Shown: positions 11,931 through 22,251 of the stretch, piece by piece
How positions within the stretch are numbered: the first letter of the stretch is position 1
Layout: each line of letters opens with the position of its first letter
Assembly: GCA_036426205.1 (NCBI GenBank)
Contig: CM071570.1
Span: 138,834,754 to 138,898,753, forward strand
Source of the DNA: Ascaphus truei
Lineage: Eukaryota; Chordata; Amphibia; Anura; Ascaphidae
Length of the DNA stretch: 64,000 bases
Direction: 5' to 3'
Program-made: the position numbers and the translations under genes
The notes under the pieces: model-generated
What the model was told of the DNA's origin: nothing
Seen by the model: only the letters and a program-made list of their open reading frames with translations
Databases searched by the model: none

Positions 11931-12229
11931 TGTAGCCCTGGTAAGAAATGGGGCTATAGTTCTATCCTCCTCCTGGTATAATCCCTATTAAGGGCAGGTT
12001 GCCAGGAGTTATCATGGGTTTCCCCCACTTCAAGCACTTGAACTGAGTGGTGGAGGTAGGTCACCTGACTCTGTGTCAAGGCAAGAGACACAGGGGCGGT
12101 GCCTGCTGATATCATAAAAGAGCAGTGCACTTCCTGTTTAGGTGGTTAGTTAGGGAGAAGTGAGAGATAGTGTATAGTGAGTTCACCCACACTACATATG
12201 AGATTGGGTGGGGTGGAATACCCGTTACA
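11931..12229 (+). mobile_element. Middle LTR of the composite (chimeric)
   Basis: Starts TGTAGCC after a purine tract (TGAGGGAGAG) and ends GTTACA, followed by the primer site at 12232. Its first ~250 bp match the LTR at 6633. Its last 48 bp (12182-12229) match instead the end of the LTR at 14609-16375 (16328-16375). It therefore joins two LTR subtypes and lacks the middle of both. Confidence 0.8.
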
Positions 12230-12231
12230 TT

Positions 12232-12249
12232 TGGAGGCGCTGCTGAGAT
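12232..12249 (+). promoter_or_regulatory. Primer binding site (copy B)
   Basis: Identical 18 bases to the site at 7413, again two bases after GTTACA. This confirms the LTR boundary and that the two copies use the same primer. Confidence 0.7.
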
Positions 12250-12307
12250 ACACCTGGGGTGCCCTGTCCATTTTTTTTCAAATTGTCCCGTCCCTATTTT
12301 TGTCGCC

Positions 12308-15160
12308 ATGTTTGTGAAGTCCAGAGACGAGGTCCTTGCCTGGGCTTTGCGGCAGTATATGGAACCTGGCCAGGTAGTGGCGGTAGGAGGCATACCCGCT
12401 AGTATACCCGCAATGAAGGTCCGGGAGGGTATGTGTAAAATTCCTGGGTGGCCGTGGGCATGTGTCTTAGAGGAGGAACAAGATCCCACGTCCACATGGA
12501 AAACCATTTTGTTTGTTGTAACTCACACTGAGGATATATGCCTGGCAGAGGCACCGTCCGTACTGTTCATGCCCGGGGGCCCCTCAGAAGGGTACCCCCT
12601 AGTCTATGCCGACCCAGCAAAATGGCGTCTCCCGCCAAATCAGGAGAGCGCACGTGCTGCTGACTGCAAGCCTGCACAAAAAGATGTCGCAACATTCTGT
12701 CCGGGTTTGGCGCGAAAATCAGAGCCCCTCCCCTGTGATGTGAGTGACTCAGGGCAGAGCGAAAACCAATCCATAGTAAAAAGTGCCCTTCCTTTAGATT
12801 CCACCAGGGGGAGCAAGCACGGTTATCTTCAACCATACGTGGACGCTGTGATAGACACTCTGATCTCTAAGGATGAGGATGAGATAGACTCTCTGTTCTA
12901 TGATGAGGATGAGATAGACTGTCAGGGGATACACCCTAATGTGTATGTGCCCTGGCGAGCGCCAGGAATAGATCTCCTTATGCTACTGTGCCCCTGCTTG
13001 CAAGAAGCCTATGACGAGGGAGCCGTTATGTCCCAAGTGCCACTAGACTTCAGGATTACCGAGGTGGATGGGGAGCCGTGTACGCAGTGCTTTAGCCCCA
13101 CCTGTGACTGTCCTAGAGGGGCACTGGCGTGGGAACCTCAATGTGATTGTTGCGGTGCAATTTTCTTGATGCCTATTGTACCCCAGCCTACAGAGCCAGC
13201 TAAGGAGCTAAGTGAACCCTTGGCGGAGAAGAGCGCGGCTGCAGTGGAGGTACCGGAGCACGCCAGCTTCGTACCCACAACCACTGGCTGCATTTCAGAA
13301 GAATCTGGTGACTACCTTGCGGAGGATACTGTCATGATATCTTCCGGGGGAAAGGTGGAAGTCCCATCGGTGGCGATGCGCCTACCGGCGAACCACCCCA
13401 GCGGTAATGCAGAGGATATAGAGTCTGCTGTGGGTCCGTGTACCCTGGAAGAGGTGTCTTCCGATGTTGCGGACCCTGCTGTGGGCCCGTGTGCCCTACA
13501 ATGGTCAGTCCGACCTACTACAGAGGTACCCTCGGTCCTAGAATGGGGACCAGTACCTAACGCCGACAAGGGTGAGTCGACTGCCCCAGGGGTGTCGGGG
13601 GTGAGCCTCCAGGTGACCGCGGAGCACGATGGCTCCTTAAGTCTGGTCGCCCGGGTGAAGGGTTCCCCTCTGCATCGCGTCCTGGCGGAGGTGTCCTCAC
13701 TAGAAGGTAGCTGTCCAGAGGAGAGAGTGGACCAGTGTCTACCGCCGATCCTTCCGGAAGAAGGGAAGCCCATCGTCAGCCAGCCGAGTGGTAAGGAACC
13801 CCCTTGTTCCTCACAGACTCCGATGGAGGTGGCCGTGAAGAAGGCCAAAGCTACGGTTCCTGAGCGGAGTGTGAGCCCGTGTGCTCCGACACAAGTGGTC
13901 CCCGGACTGGGATCCAACGCTCCCGAGTTTTCATCGCGTAAGTGGACTGCCCCAGAAGTGCCAGGGGCAGGTCCCGATACCACCAAGGTGGGAACTGACA
14001 GCGTCCCCGAGGACCTGTTGGCCCCCGTGATTCACCGCAGGGGTAAGGTGTCTACATTTTCCCCCCTGCCAGGTGAAACCGAGACATTTCCCAGTGCTTG
14101 CTTCTCAGTGGAAGCCTCACAAGTCCGTAGGGACAAGGACTGTGTAAAGGAAGATCCAGGGAGACTGGCCTCCTTTACGCCCAAAAAGGAGCGTGCCATT
14201 CGCCAGGTGGTGGACCGCGGGAAAGGTCCTGGCCTCCTGGTCTACCGCATCCCTGCCGCGGATGACCGGGTAAAGGTCTGCTTCAGAGACACTGGGCTAC
14301 TCCTTCCACCAGGGGGAGGAAGTAGCGAAGAGCCAGAAACTGTCGCCGTAGAGTGTGCTCTCCAAGAAAATTTTCTGGGGGAGGCTCACGGACGCAAAAG
14401 TGAGGTACCCCCATCTGATCTGGTAGGGGCACCCCACACATGGTCTCAGCCAGTCTCGGGTATTATTGAGTGTGATGTACCATGTAAACTGAGATGTAAG
14501 TTCGACTTGTGTTGTATATTCTGTGTACTGCATTTTCACAATATAATGTTTGTGCCTGATTATACTTGCTATCCAAGCGAGGACGTTGGAGTTCCACCAG
14601 GGGGAGAGTGTAGCCAGGTCTCCCCAGCGCTACCGCACCCCCCTCACCTGACTGCCGATCGCGGGGGCCGCCGCGTCCAATGGCGGCTCCGTTCGGCAGT
14701 GGCAGGGGAGAGGGCGGTCAGGTCCCGGCTCGGGGGTTGCCGGGGACGCGTGCGGCCGGTTGCCAAGGCCGCACGCGCATCTCAGGGCTCCCGGCGCTCC
14801 CGGAGCCGGGCGGATAGGGCGCCGCCATGTTGCGCTGGGTCGCGCATGCGCAGTGAGTCCCCGGCGGCCCAGTTAGCTCGCGCATGCGCAGGGAGGCTGC
14901 GAGAGGCAGGGAAGAGTCGCGCGAGGGCAGAGACAGAGCAGGAAACAGTGAGGCGGCCATTAGTAGTTCGCGCATGCGCAGGAGAAGCGCGCACGCGGCC
15001 CCAATGCTGTAGCAGCCTCCTGGGAACTACAACTCCCAGGAGGCATAGGGAGACAGGCACCAGGTGCCTCATAGCGGCCAATAAGGCTGGAGGATTCTCA
15101 GCCCGGGAGAATAGATACATTTCCCGGGCTTTGGTGAGTCAGTTGGAGCAGAGGAGCTGA
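12308..15160 (+). CDS. Long uninterrupted protein of a non-autonomous LTR element
   Basis: A frame of about 950 codons is open from ATG 12308 (good GCC context); an in-frame ATG at 12170 lies in the LTR and is less likely. The N-terminal ~85 residues (ending near a TILFVVTHTED block) loosely resemble the RNA-binding N-terminal module of PNMA/Gypsy-type Gag proteins; this is inference. Residues ~185-205 hold a duplicated acidic DEDEID block. Residues ~257-288 are cysteine-rich (C-x2-C, CDC, CDCC) and may bind zinc. The rest is long, polar and proline/glutamate/valine-rich, with no protease, reverse transcriptase, RNase H or integrase motifs. From codon ~768 (14609) the frame runs into the 3' LTR, so the C-terminus is probably read-through. 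Part is homologous to 7946-8867. Confidence 0.55.
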   Translation: MFVKSRDEVLAWALRQYMEPGQVVAVGGIPASIPAMKVREGMCKIPGWPWACVLEEEQDPTSTWKTILFVVTHTEDICLAEAPSVLFMPGGPSEGYPLVYADPAKWRLPPNQESARAADCKPAQKDVATFCPGLARKSEPLPCDVSDSGQSENQSIVKSALPLDSTRGSKHGYLQPYVDAVIDTLISKDEDEIDSLFYDEDEIDCQGIHPNVYVPWRAPGIDLLMLLCPCLQEAYDEGAVMSQVPLDFRITEVDGEPCTQCFSPTCDCPRGALAWEPQCDCCGAIFLMPIVPQPTEPAKELSEPLAEKSAAAVEVPEHASFVPTTTGCISEESGDYLAEDTVMISSGGKVEVPSVAMRLPANHPSGNAEDIESAVGPCTLEEVSSDVADPAVGPCALQWSVRPTTEVPSVLEWGPVPNADKGESTAPGVSGVSLQVTAEHDGSLSLVARVKGSPLHRVLAEVSSLEGSCPEERVDQCLPPILPEEGKPIVSQPSGKEPPCSSQTPMEVAVKKAKATVPERSVSPCAPTQVVPGLGSNAPEFSSRKWTAPEVPGAGPDTTKVGTDSVPEDLLAPVIHRRGKVSTFSPLPGETETFPSACFSVEASQVRRDKDCVKEDPGRLASFTPKKERAIRQVVDRGKGPGLLVYRIPAADDRVKVCFRDTGLLLPPGGGSSEEPETVAVECALQENFLGEAHGRKSEVPPSDLVGAPHTWSQPVSGIIECDVPCKLRCKFDLCCIFCVLHFHNIMFVPDYTCYPSEDVGVPPGGECSQVSPALPHPPHLTADRGGRRVQWRLRSAVAGERAVRSRLGGCRGRVRPVAKAARASQGSRRSRSRADRAPPCCAGSRMRSESPAAQLARACAGRLREAGKSRARAETEQETVRRPLVVRACAGEARTRPQCCSSLLGTTTPRRHRETGTRCLIAANKAGGFSARENRYISRALVSQLEQRS
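14599..14608 (+). promoter_or_regulatory. Polypurine tract
   Basis: AGGGGGAGAG lies directly before the 3' LTR start TGTAGCC. This is the usual plus-strand primer position. The equivalent tract before the LTR at 11931 is TGAGGGAGAG. Confidence 0.65.
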
Positions 15161-16375
15161 AGGGGAAGGAAGGATGCGGGGAGTGAGTGCAGCTCCTGCA
15201 TCCTGATAGGTACCCTCACCCTCCAGGTAGGCCCCAACTCCCCACCAGGTTAGTGGGTAACTGATAAGGGACGGCCCTAGATAGGGAGGTCGCCCTTAGT
15301 GTGTGTAAGGTGCAGGTTTGGCAGTGCCACAGCGGAGAGGGCTGTGGGCATTGGCAAATAGGCACAGTGTGCTAGTAGTGGATTGCTACGGGATCCAGGT
15401 GGCTGTGTGTGATTGCAGCTGTCTGTGTGTGTGTCGCTGCAGGTGCTGGGCGCAGTGCGTGCAGTGTGTGTGGAGCGTGTGTGAATCCCTGCAGGCTGAC
15501 AGTGTGAGCGGTGTGTCAGCTGCAGGTGCTTTAGGAGTAGCTAGTTAATAGCTAGTAGCCAGTTACAGATAGGACTGGGTAGCTAGGGGAAAGGGTGGGG
15601 GCAGGTTATGTTCCACAGGCCCTAGGAGTTCTCCCCAAGCCATCCCAGGTTGCGGTTCATCAGGGACAGGCCCTAGGTTAGGGTTCCTGTCCTGATAGTG
15701 TTGCTGTCACTCTAGGAGTAGTTAGTGATAGGAAGGGATAGCGGCGGTTGCTGTTCCCATGCGGTTGGTGTTGCCGTGATCGGTTGCAGTTCCCGTGGAG
15801 CGGTGGGACCCTCGTTGGGGTCCAACGGCAGAGTACCTGGAAAAGGATCAGACGGACGTCTGACCCTTTTAGAAGAAAGTGTGTTGCGGTCCCGAGCATC
15901 GGAGTGCTCGGAAGGTATCTTCCATATTCTAAGTGCACCAACTGGGCCCTAGCTTAAATAGTGACTGCGCAGTCACCCACGATCTCCGTAGGAGTACGGG
16001 ACATTGGGTGGGGGTTACAGGACACTGGGTGGGAACACCAGACATTGGGCAGAAGGTGCTCCAGTATTGCATAAGGTTATGATGTTATGTAATGTCTTAT
16101 ATGTTCAGTAGTAAAGTCATTAGTTATAATATAAATCACTGTGTGTGTGGTTTCTAATTGGGTTCCTATGTAGGGTCATTCTACACGTCCATAGAATCCT
16201 ACATAGGTGGAGGCGCTGAACGAAGATCTGATTCAGAGGATTCACCCCAGGCTCTCATTAGCGGAGGCTCAGACCTCCTGTGAGCCTGACAGGTATACGC
16301 ACCACACCGGTAACACCGCATGTTCTACTCACCCACACTACATATGAGATTGGGTGGGGTGGAATACCCGTTACA
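14609..16375 (+). mobile_element. 3' LTR of composite (copy B), long subtype
   Basis: The 1,767-bp segment begins TGTAGCC after the polypurine tract and ends GTTACA. Its 5' part is GC-rich and differs from the LTR at 6633. Its 3' part is alignable with 7210-7350, including TGGAGGCGCTG at 16204 and a GCAGGTAtgCACCACA-like block. The last 48 bp equal 12182-12229. The GC-rich part carries three NRF1-like GCGCATGCGCA sites (near 14842, 14879 and 14970) and an ACTACAACTCCCAG motif near 15026. Confidence 0.75.
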
Positions 16376-16379
16376 TAGT

Positions 16380-16670
16380 TATACTAACTGTCTCTGTGTG
16401 CGTGTATCTATGTGCATGTGTGTGCATGCGTCAATGTGCGCATGTGTGTCTCTGTGTGTGTGTCTGTCTCTGGTGCCTCTGTGTGTGTGTGTATATGTGT
16501 GCCTGCCTATGTGTGTATGTGTGTGTGTATCTGCCTGTGTGTGTGTGTGTATGTGTATCTGCCTCTGTGTATATGTGCCTGCCTCTGTGTGTATGTGTGT
16601 GTGCCACCTGTGTGTGTATCTGCCTCTGTGTGTGTGTGCCTGCCTCTGTGTGCGTGTGTGTGCAGGGTCG
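16380..16670. repeat. TG-rich compound microsatellite
   Basis: Irregular TGTGTG, TGCCTG and TCTGCCTC units directly after the composite LTR. Open frames of up to 160 codons here are cysteine/valine repeats produced by the array. Confidence 0.9.
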
Positions 16671-17787
16671 CGGACAGATTTCCCGGGGCCCAGGACTACA
16701 GTTCAATTCAAAAAACTTCCAACCACCAAATACATATGTAACGGTTTTTACTGGACCCTCCTGACCCACCCAATCTCAGACTGGCCCCTGTGGTCACTTT
16801 GAGCGAGTTTGCATGTGTAGCTATTCAGAAAGCTCCGATAACATTGTAAACTCGCTCGAAACCTGCTTCTTCCCGATAGATAGTGCTCCCGCTCAGACAA
16901 ATCGCATTTTTTGACAAATTGAGCTATTCATGTATTCTGAGATTCACATTGCGGCTGCAACTCACAGGTTCTGATCTCGCCACCCTATCCGCATGCGACA
17001 TCGGATTGAAGCCAGAGCCGACATGCATTAATATCAGCTCCGGAGACCCCATGCTTCAATTCTGATCGCCACTAAGGTAATGAAGTTAAATGAAGTGTTA
17101 AATATCAGTGCTCAGTTTGTTGGGGGTAAAGGGAGTGGGTGACGGTTGGAATTGCCCCAGGGTATGTGTTTAGGCCCACTGGGAGGGTTGCGGTAGGAGT
17201 TAACCCCTGCATCACCTTAGTAGTTGCTACCGCTACGGTGGAGTTAACCCCTCCCGCTACCGACACCTGGTAGGCCTAAACACCCACGACGGGCCAAATA
17301 CCACCTTCATCCACACCGTCTACCCCCAATAAACATTGAAATACAATGAAACAACCAATACTATCCAATATATCCATTGATTGCCAGTGTGGTTACCTAT
17401 GCTCTTAATGGGAGCAAAGATAACCCCAATGGCAATGAATTGGCACCCTACGCCGCCCCCCCCCCCCCCCCCCAAACACATACAGTACAGTAATGGGCAG
17501 AATCCGTATTATCCAGATCTGGATAATAGCGCATTTGCACATAAAACAACAACAAAAAAACATTACCTAGCCAGCATATATTATATTAACGTTTTACTTG
17601 CTTCTGCCAGGATGAAGGCCGCCCTCGTCCTCATCTTTGTCCTCATCATCCTCTGTGGGCAGCATTATTAAAATTAAAAAAAAAAAAACTACTGGCCACT
17701 AACCCCTTAATTACCTTTGCCTCGTTAGTAACGACTATAGTAATAAAGGGGATAACCCCGCCCGCTATCCACCCGGGGGGCCATAGG
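16671..17787. other. Non-coding stretch with short repeats
   Basis: No gene seen. It contains an AGTTAACCCCT-rich block at 17200-17260, an AATAAA near 17328 and an 18-base C run near 17457-17474. The GTTAACC-rich style resembles 36600-36780, so both may be decayed repeats. Confidence 0.5.
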
Positions 17788-18060
17788 AAGTGGGAAATTT
17801 GAATGGGCTTTGTGCTACGTGACTGTCGTGCACGCGATCTAAGCAGTGTACGCTGAGGCTATGCAGGAGACACGAAGGAGGACTCGAGAGCCCTAAGAAG
17901 TGGGAAATTTGAACGTGCTACGTGACTGTCGTGCACGCGATCTAAGCAGTGTACGCCGCGGCTGTGCAGGAGACACATGGAGGAGGATCAGAGAGCCCTA
18001 GGAAGTGGGAAATTGGAAAGTGCTTTGTGCTACGTGGCTGTAGCGCAGGACTTTCAGTGG
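17788..18060. repeat. About 107-bp tandem repeat, 2.5 copies
   Basis: AAGTGGGAAATTTGAA blocks start at 17788, 17898 and 18003 (third copy diverged). Each is followed by GCTACGTG and, in the first two, a shared GTGCACGCGATCTAAG block. Spacings are 110 and 105 bp. Confidence 0.85.
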
Positions 18061-18217
18061 GAGATTTAACAGTGCTGTGCTGCGACTTCAACCAAAGAGG
18101 TCTCGATGGTCCCCAACCCATCGAAGATTGGAAGAAAGCCCTGGGTAAGCCTTTAATGTGGCGCTCAGCACCTAGTCAGCTATGTTTCCCACCGTATGCT
18201 CCATTTTTGTGAGTATA

Positions 18218-19023
18218 TGTAAGGAATCGGGGAGCGCGTCCCCCGCAGCGCACTCCCTCCTTACCAGATGTCTCGCGCAACCCTGCTGTCCTTACAGCGC
18301 ACGCTCACTCAGGAGCTTCAGACATCGCTGAGTCTGGCTCTGCCCCCCGGTTACGGCGCGCACACGTGACGCATGTGCACCACTCCCCAGCTGCGCGTCA
18401 ACAATCCTCATCATGCCCACCTATCCCATATATGCTCAGCTGTGTCACTTGCACTGTGCTGAGCATATTTCCAGCTAGCACTGTTCTCCCACTTCCTGGT
18501 TCATTGTCCTGCCTTGTCTTGTTTCCTACTGCCTTGCTTTCAGATTGATCTCCTGTGTACCGACGCAGGTGTGCTCTTGGGCTCCGCACTTCTGGCTTAC
18601 CGACCCCGGCTTACTTCCGCACCTCTCCAATCCTGACCACGGCTTACGGACTTCTACACTCCTACTGGCTCCAACCCCTGACAACGGCTATCAGACACAG
18701 ACAATTCTACCGGCTCCTACCTCTGACCTCGGCAAGTATCAAGACTACACTATCTCTCCAATCCTGACCCGGCTGCCTGACCATCCACTCTCCTGACGTG
18801 CCCCCGAGGCTGTGCGTGGCGTTTATACCAATTCCCACCTCAGTATCGGGGTCCCGCCTTATTTGTGGTGAGCACAGCATTACAATATAGCCCGATTGTG
18901 TATTTTGTGCTATGCATGCTGGCTCTGCCTGGAATAAAACTTCTTTATTAAATTGCTTTGCCATGTCTGGTGCAGTGATCCCTGGGTTAAGTTATGGTAG
19001 ACCTTGATAGTTACCAAATTACA
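18218..19023 (+). mobile_element. Probable solo LTR
   Basis: The segment starts TGTAAGGAATC and ends AAATTACA, giving inverted TGTAA/TTACA ends. It has a TATATG box near 18432 and an AATAAA near 18933. No coding frame is visible. No target duplication is seen, so the boundaries are provisional. Confidence 0.45.
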
Positions 19024-20282
19024 CTGACATACTTAGCAAGTTCAAATGATGACGACATTTGCTGAGAAAGTGAATGAGCAGAGAACGCCATGTCTACTGC
19101 TAAATTTTCTGCTACCACTATTCGGCTGTTTTTTCGACTGGTTTGTATCCATATTTGTGCTTAAGTATTGCTCTTTTTTTTAATTCCATGGCTTCGAACC
19201 CGGAGTGTAAGGAGAATATGATTTTTCCTGTTGTGTTGGCCTAGCTGTATAATCTCAGGATCATTATGGGTTAACTTTACTTGCTTTTTACTAAAATGTC
19301 TATGATGGTTGAAATCCCATGTCTGCAACATGTCAAGTTCCACAAAAGTTATGTATTTTTTTAGTTTTCGAAAGGTACCAGTGGCCCCCCAGTTCCTGAG
19401 CTTTGTTTCCTGAAATCTGTTTCCTGAATTCAAACTATTCACGTTTGCCCTGGGCGCAAGTTTTGCCCGACGCTCGCCCGCGGCATAAGATTCATTTGGT
19501 GGCTTTGCGTGCAGGGCCAACGTGAGCACAGGAAGATACAACTTCCAGGAGTGAGGGGTTATTGGCTGTCTACATACAGTATGATACCATGCTTGCAGTA
19601 AGATCCTGAAGTTTCTCTGAAGCCAAGTAACCAATAAATTGTATTTGACTAACAACTGGTGTTGGTGTGTTCATGTGTACTTGCGAGTGAGACCAACAAC
19701 CCGATCCTAAGTATTGTCCCTGTCAGTTAAAAAAGTATTTTCTGTAAGCACAAGGAGTTATGGTCTTTCCTCCATTCCTGTGTCCCGTCTTATTATTTAG
19801 ATGTAGATGCTCTACAGTGGGAAAGAGACCAATAGGAGTCACAGTATCTTGTGCTGTAATGGGGCAAAGTTGGAACCACTGCATATACAGTATAAAGAGC
19901 TTCTATTAGGTTCTTGGGTATTCTCATCAGTTTTTTTGCCCTGTCTGCAAAATTCTTAGAATTCATAAAGAGGTCACTGTACAAAGCATGAAAGGGGTAG
20001 TTCAAAGTGATGTTAGTAAGTTTAGGAGATTGCTCATTTGAAAACGGTGGCACTAGAGGTGTTAATAGAAGTTTAGGAAAGGAGCGGACTAGGGACCTCA
20101 CATGACAAGCTGCAATGGATCTAAAATTTAAAGCAGTACTGCAAATGTGTCTGAATTGAGAATCCCTTCACACAAACACATTGGATTGTATCTGGTAATA
20201 AATTGTTAAAATGCATTCACTATATTTCAATGTTTCTCAAATTATTGTTTTCCTTTTTAATCTGAAAAAGCTTCCTACTGAA
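19024..20282. other. No gene seen
   Basis: Non-coding sequence. A 164-codon minus-strand frame (19161-19655) has no recognisable domain and no supporting splice or promoter signals. Confidence 0.5.
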
Positions 20283-20766
20283 TAAGGCCTTGGTCCCGCT
20301 GCGCTCGGTGGCGCGGGCGGCAACACGCGAGTTCCCCACCAGCAGGGGAATCCTGCGGAGCCGGTCCCGGTCCCCCCTGGCGGCACAGCTGACTACACGC
20401 TGTGGCGCGTCAGCCGCTATGGGGCACAAGAAAATGGTGATCCCTAGCGTTGACGCATCACGTGGTGTGGCTGTGAGCCAATGGGGAGGGGAGGCTTCGG
20501 GAGGAGGAGAGGCTTCGGGGAGCGGGGAGGAGTGTGGAGTGAAAGCAGCGTGAGTGCCTGTCTGTGTGTGTGTCTGAGTGCCTGCCTCTGTCTGTGTGTC
20601 TGAGTGCCTGTCTGTGTGTGTGTCTGAGTGCCTGTCTGTGTGTGTGTCTGAGTGCCTGTCTGTGTGTGTGTCTGAGTGCGTGCGTGCCTGTCTATGTGTA
20701 TGTGTCTGAGTGCGTGAGTGCCTGCCTCTGTCTGTGTGTGTGTATGAGTGCGTGAGTGCCTGCCTC

Positions 20767-20808
<42 letters not shown>

Positions 20809-21069
20809 AGTGCGTGAGTGCCTGTCTGTGTGTGTGCGCGTATGAGTGTGTGTGTGTTTTACTTACCATCAGCAGCTCCAGCCCGAGCCCGTGGAGGGAG
20901 GGGGGGTAGAGTAGCGGGTCCCTCCGCTCAAGCCACGCCCCCCCTCCCTGTCAATCCTCCCACTCCCGCCCCGGCTCCCGCTCCCTACAGACCGCATATC
21001 ACGGTCTGTGTATGTCAGCGCCCCGCCTGTCTGCAGTGCGGGCGCGCTGACTCTGGGACCGGGGCCTTA
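20283..21069 (+). mobile_element. TIR miniature element with TG microsatellite core
   Basis: Terminal inverted repeats begin TAAGGCCTTGGTCCC and, at the right, TAAGGCCCCGGTCCCAGA (inverted). The arms are GC- and CpG-rich; the core (about 20550-20860) is a TGTGTGTCTGAGTGCC array. An inverted second copy lies at 27051-27789. No transposase is present. Superfamily is not determined. Confidence 0.75.
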
Positions 21070-21905
21070 GCCTAAGCTAAGGCATTACTCAGGGAGTCAG
21101 ACTCTTATTTGGTCAGTGACAGAGGTATACATTTTTTGACCTTTTTGCATATGTACACAAATCACTTTTGTGTTGGCAACTTGCCACTGGCTCAATGGCT
21201 AGTTGCAAAGACATTTTTTTTAATCCATCTCCATCTCATTTAATATCTCTGATGGCTCCAGGAGCAATGACTGGGAATACTCATAACACAAAAAAAACCT
21301 GATTAGAACCAGTTAAAAAAAAACTAAAAATATAAATATTAGGATTATAGCGTTATTCAATGTGGTTCTCTTATTTCAGGATGGTACTAGGGAGGTACAT
21401 ATATGGATTTTAGTCAGAAGCGCCTCTTTAGTTCCTTATTTACATGTTCATAATTTCAGTGCTTACATTTTGAAATCCACTCCGCTTTGCTTTTGGCAGG
21501 TTTGCCCTTCTTATTGGCAAGTTTATCCTTCTTGTTTACTTCCCCAAGATAAACTCTACTCTATTCCTAGAATTGAACTTCCTGTGCAATGATGTTGTGA
21601 AATGCCTAGCACAGCCAGAGCTAAACCCTCAGGATAAACAAACCTGCTCCTTATGGGAGAGAAGCTACTGGCTCTTTCGAGGGGCTTGGCTTTGGTTCTG
21701 TTGCCAACCTCAGTTAGTGTTCACTAATCAGTTAGTGTTAGGACCTGCGATATCTGGTCATGCCTTGAAGTGGCTCGCAGGCTTATAATGCTGTGGCCCA
21801 AGGGTTAAACTAAATTATCCCTTTTTCAAGATTTTATATATATATATATAATATATATACACAAAAGAATGATTCCTGCACTCCTACCAACTAGGCTAAG
21901 ATGCA
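21070..21905. other. No gene seen
   Basis: AT-rich sequence with a short TA array at 21836-21860. No complete element is identified. Confidence 0.5.
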
Positions 21906-22251
21906 GACGTGCGCGTTTCGCTGTTGTGCTTTGTCAAGGCCAGTATGCGGGGGGTGTCCCATGAATCAGGAAGGTATTTATAGCGCTTGTGTTGAACTAT
22001 TGTAACCTTTAGATCTAGCGCAACTTGCTATTATCATTACAGCAGCATGCTGCAGCACCAGACAGTCTCTGACAGCATACAGTGACTCAGTGCTGGCCAC
22101 GAACACTAACACAGACCAGCTCTACAGTGCGCATGCGCTAGATCTAAAGGTTACAATAGTTCAACACAAGCGCTATAAATACCTTCCTGATTCATGGGAC
22201 ACCCCCCCAGCAACTGGCCTTGACAAAGCACAACAGCGAAACGCGCGCGTC
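21906..22251. repeat. Large near-perfect palindrome
   Basis: A left arm (21906-22022) and right arm (22134-22251) are inverted copies of about 117 bp with only a few differences, separated by ~111 bp. Each arm's outer end carries AGCGAAACGCGC, preceded by CCTTGACAAAG. This pattern resembles the ends of Penelope-type elements. The near-identity of the arms suggests recent formation or gene conversion. Confidence 0.85.

Noticed and set aside
6628..16380. Target duplication for the whole LTR composite
   Set aside because: The 5' flank TAGG and 3' flank TAGT are only a partial match, so a single insertion event cannot be claimed.
16320..16802. Cysteine/valine-rich frames of up to 160 codons
   Set aside because: Products of a TG-rich microsatellite. 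The same applies to frames at 20444-20869, 29462-30317 and 50133-50597.
19161..19655. 164-codon minus-strand frame
   Set aside because: No recognised domain, no supporting signals, and composition compatible with chance.
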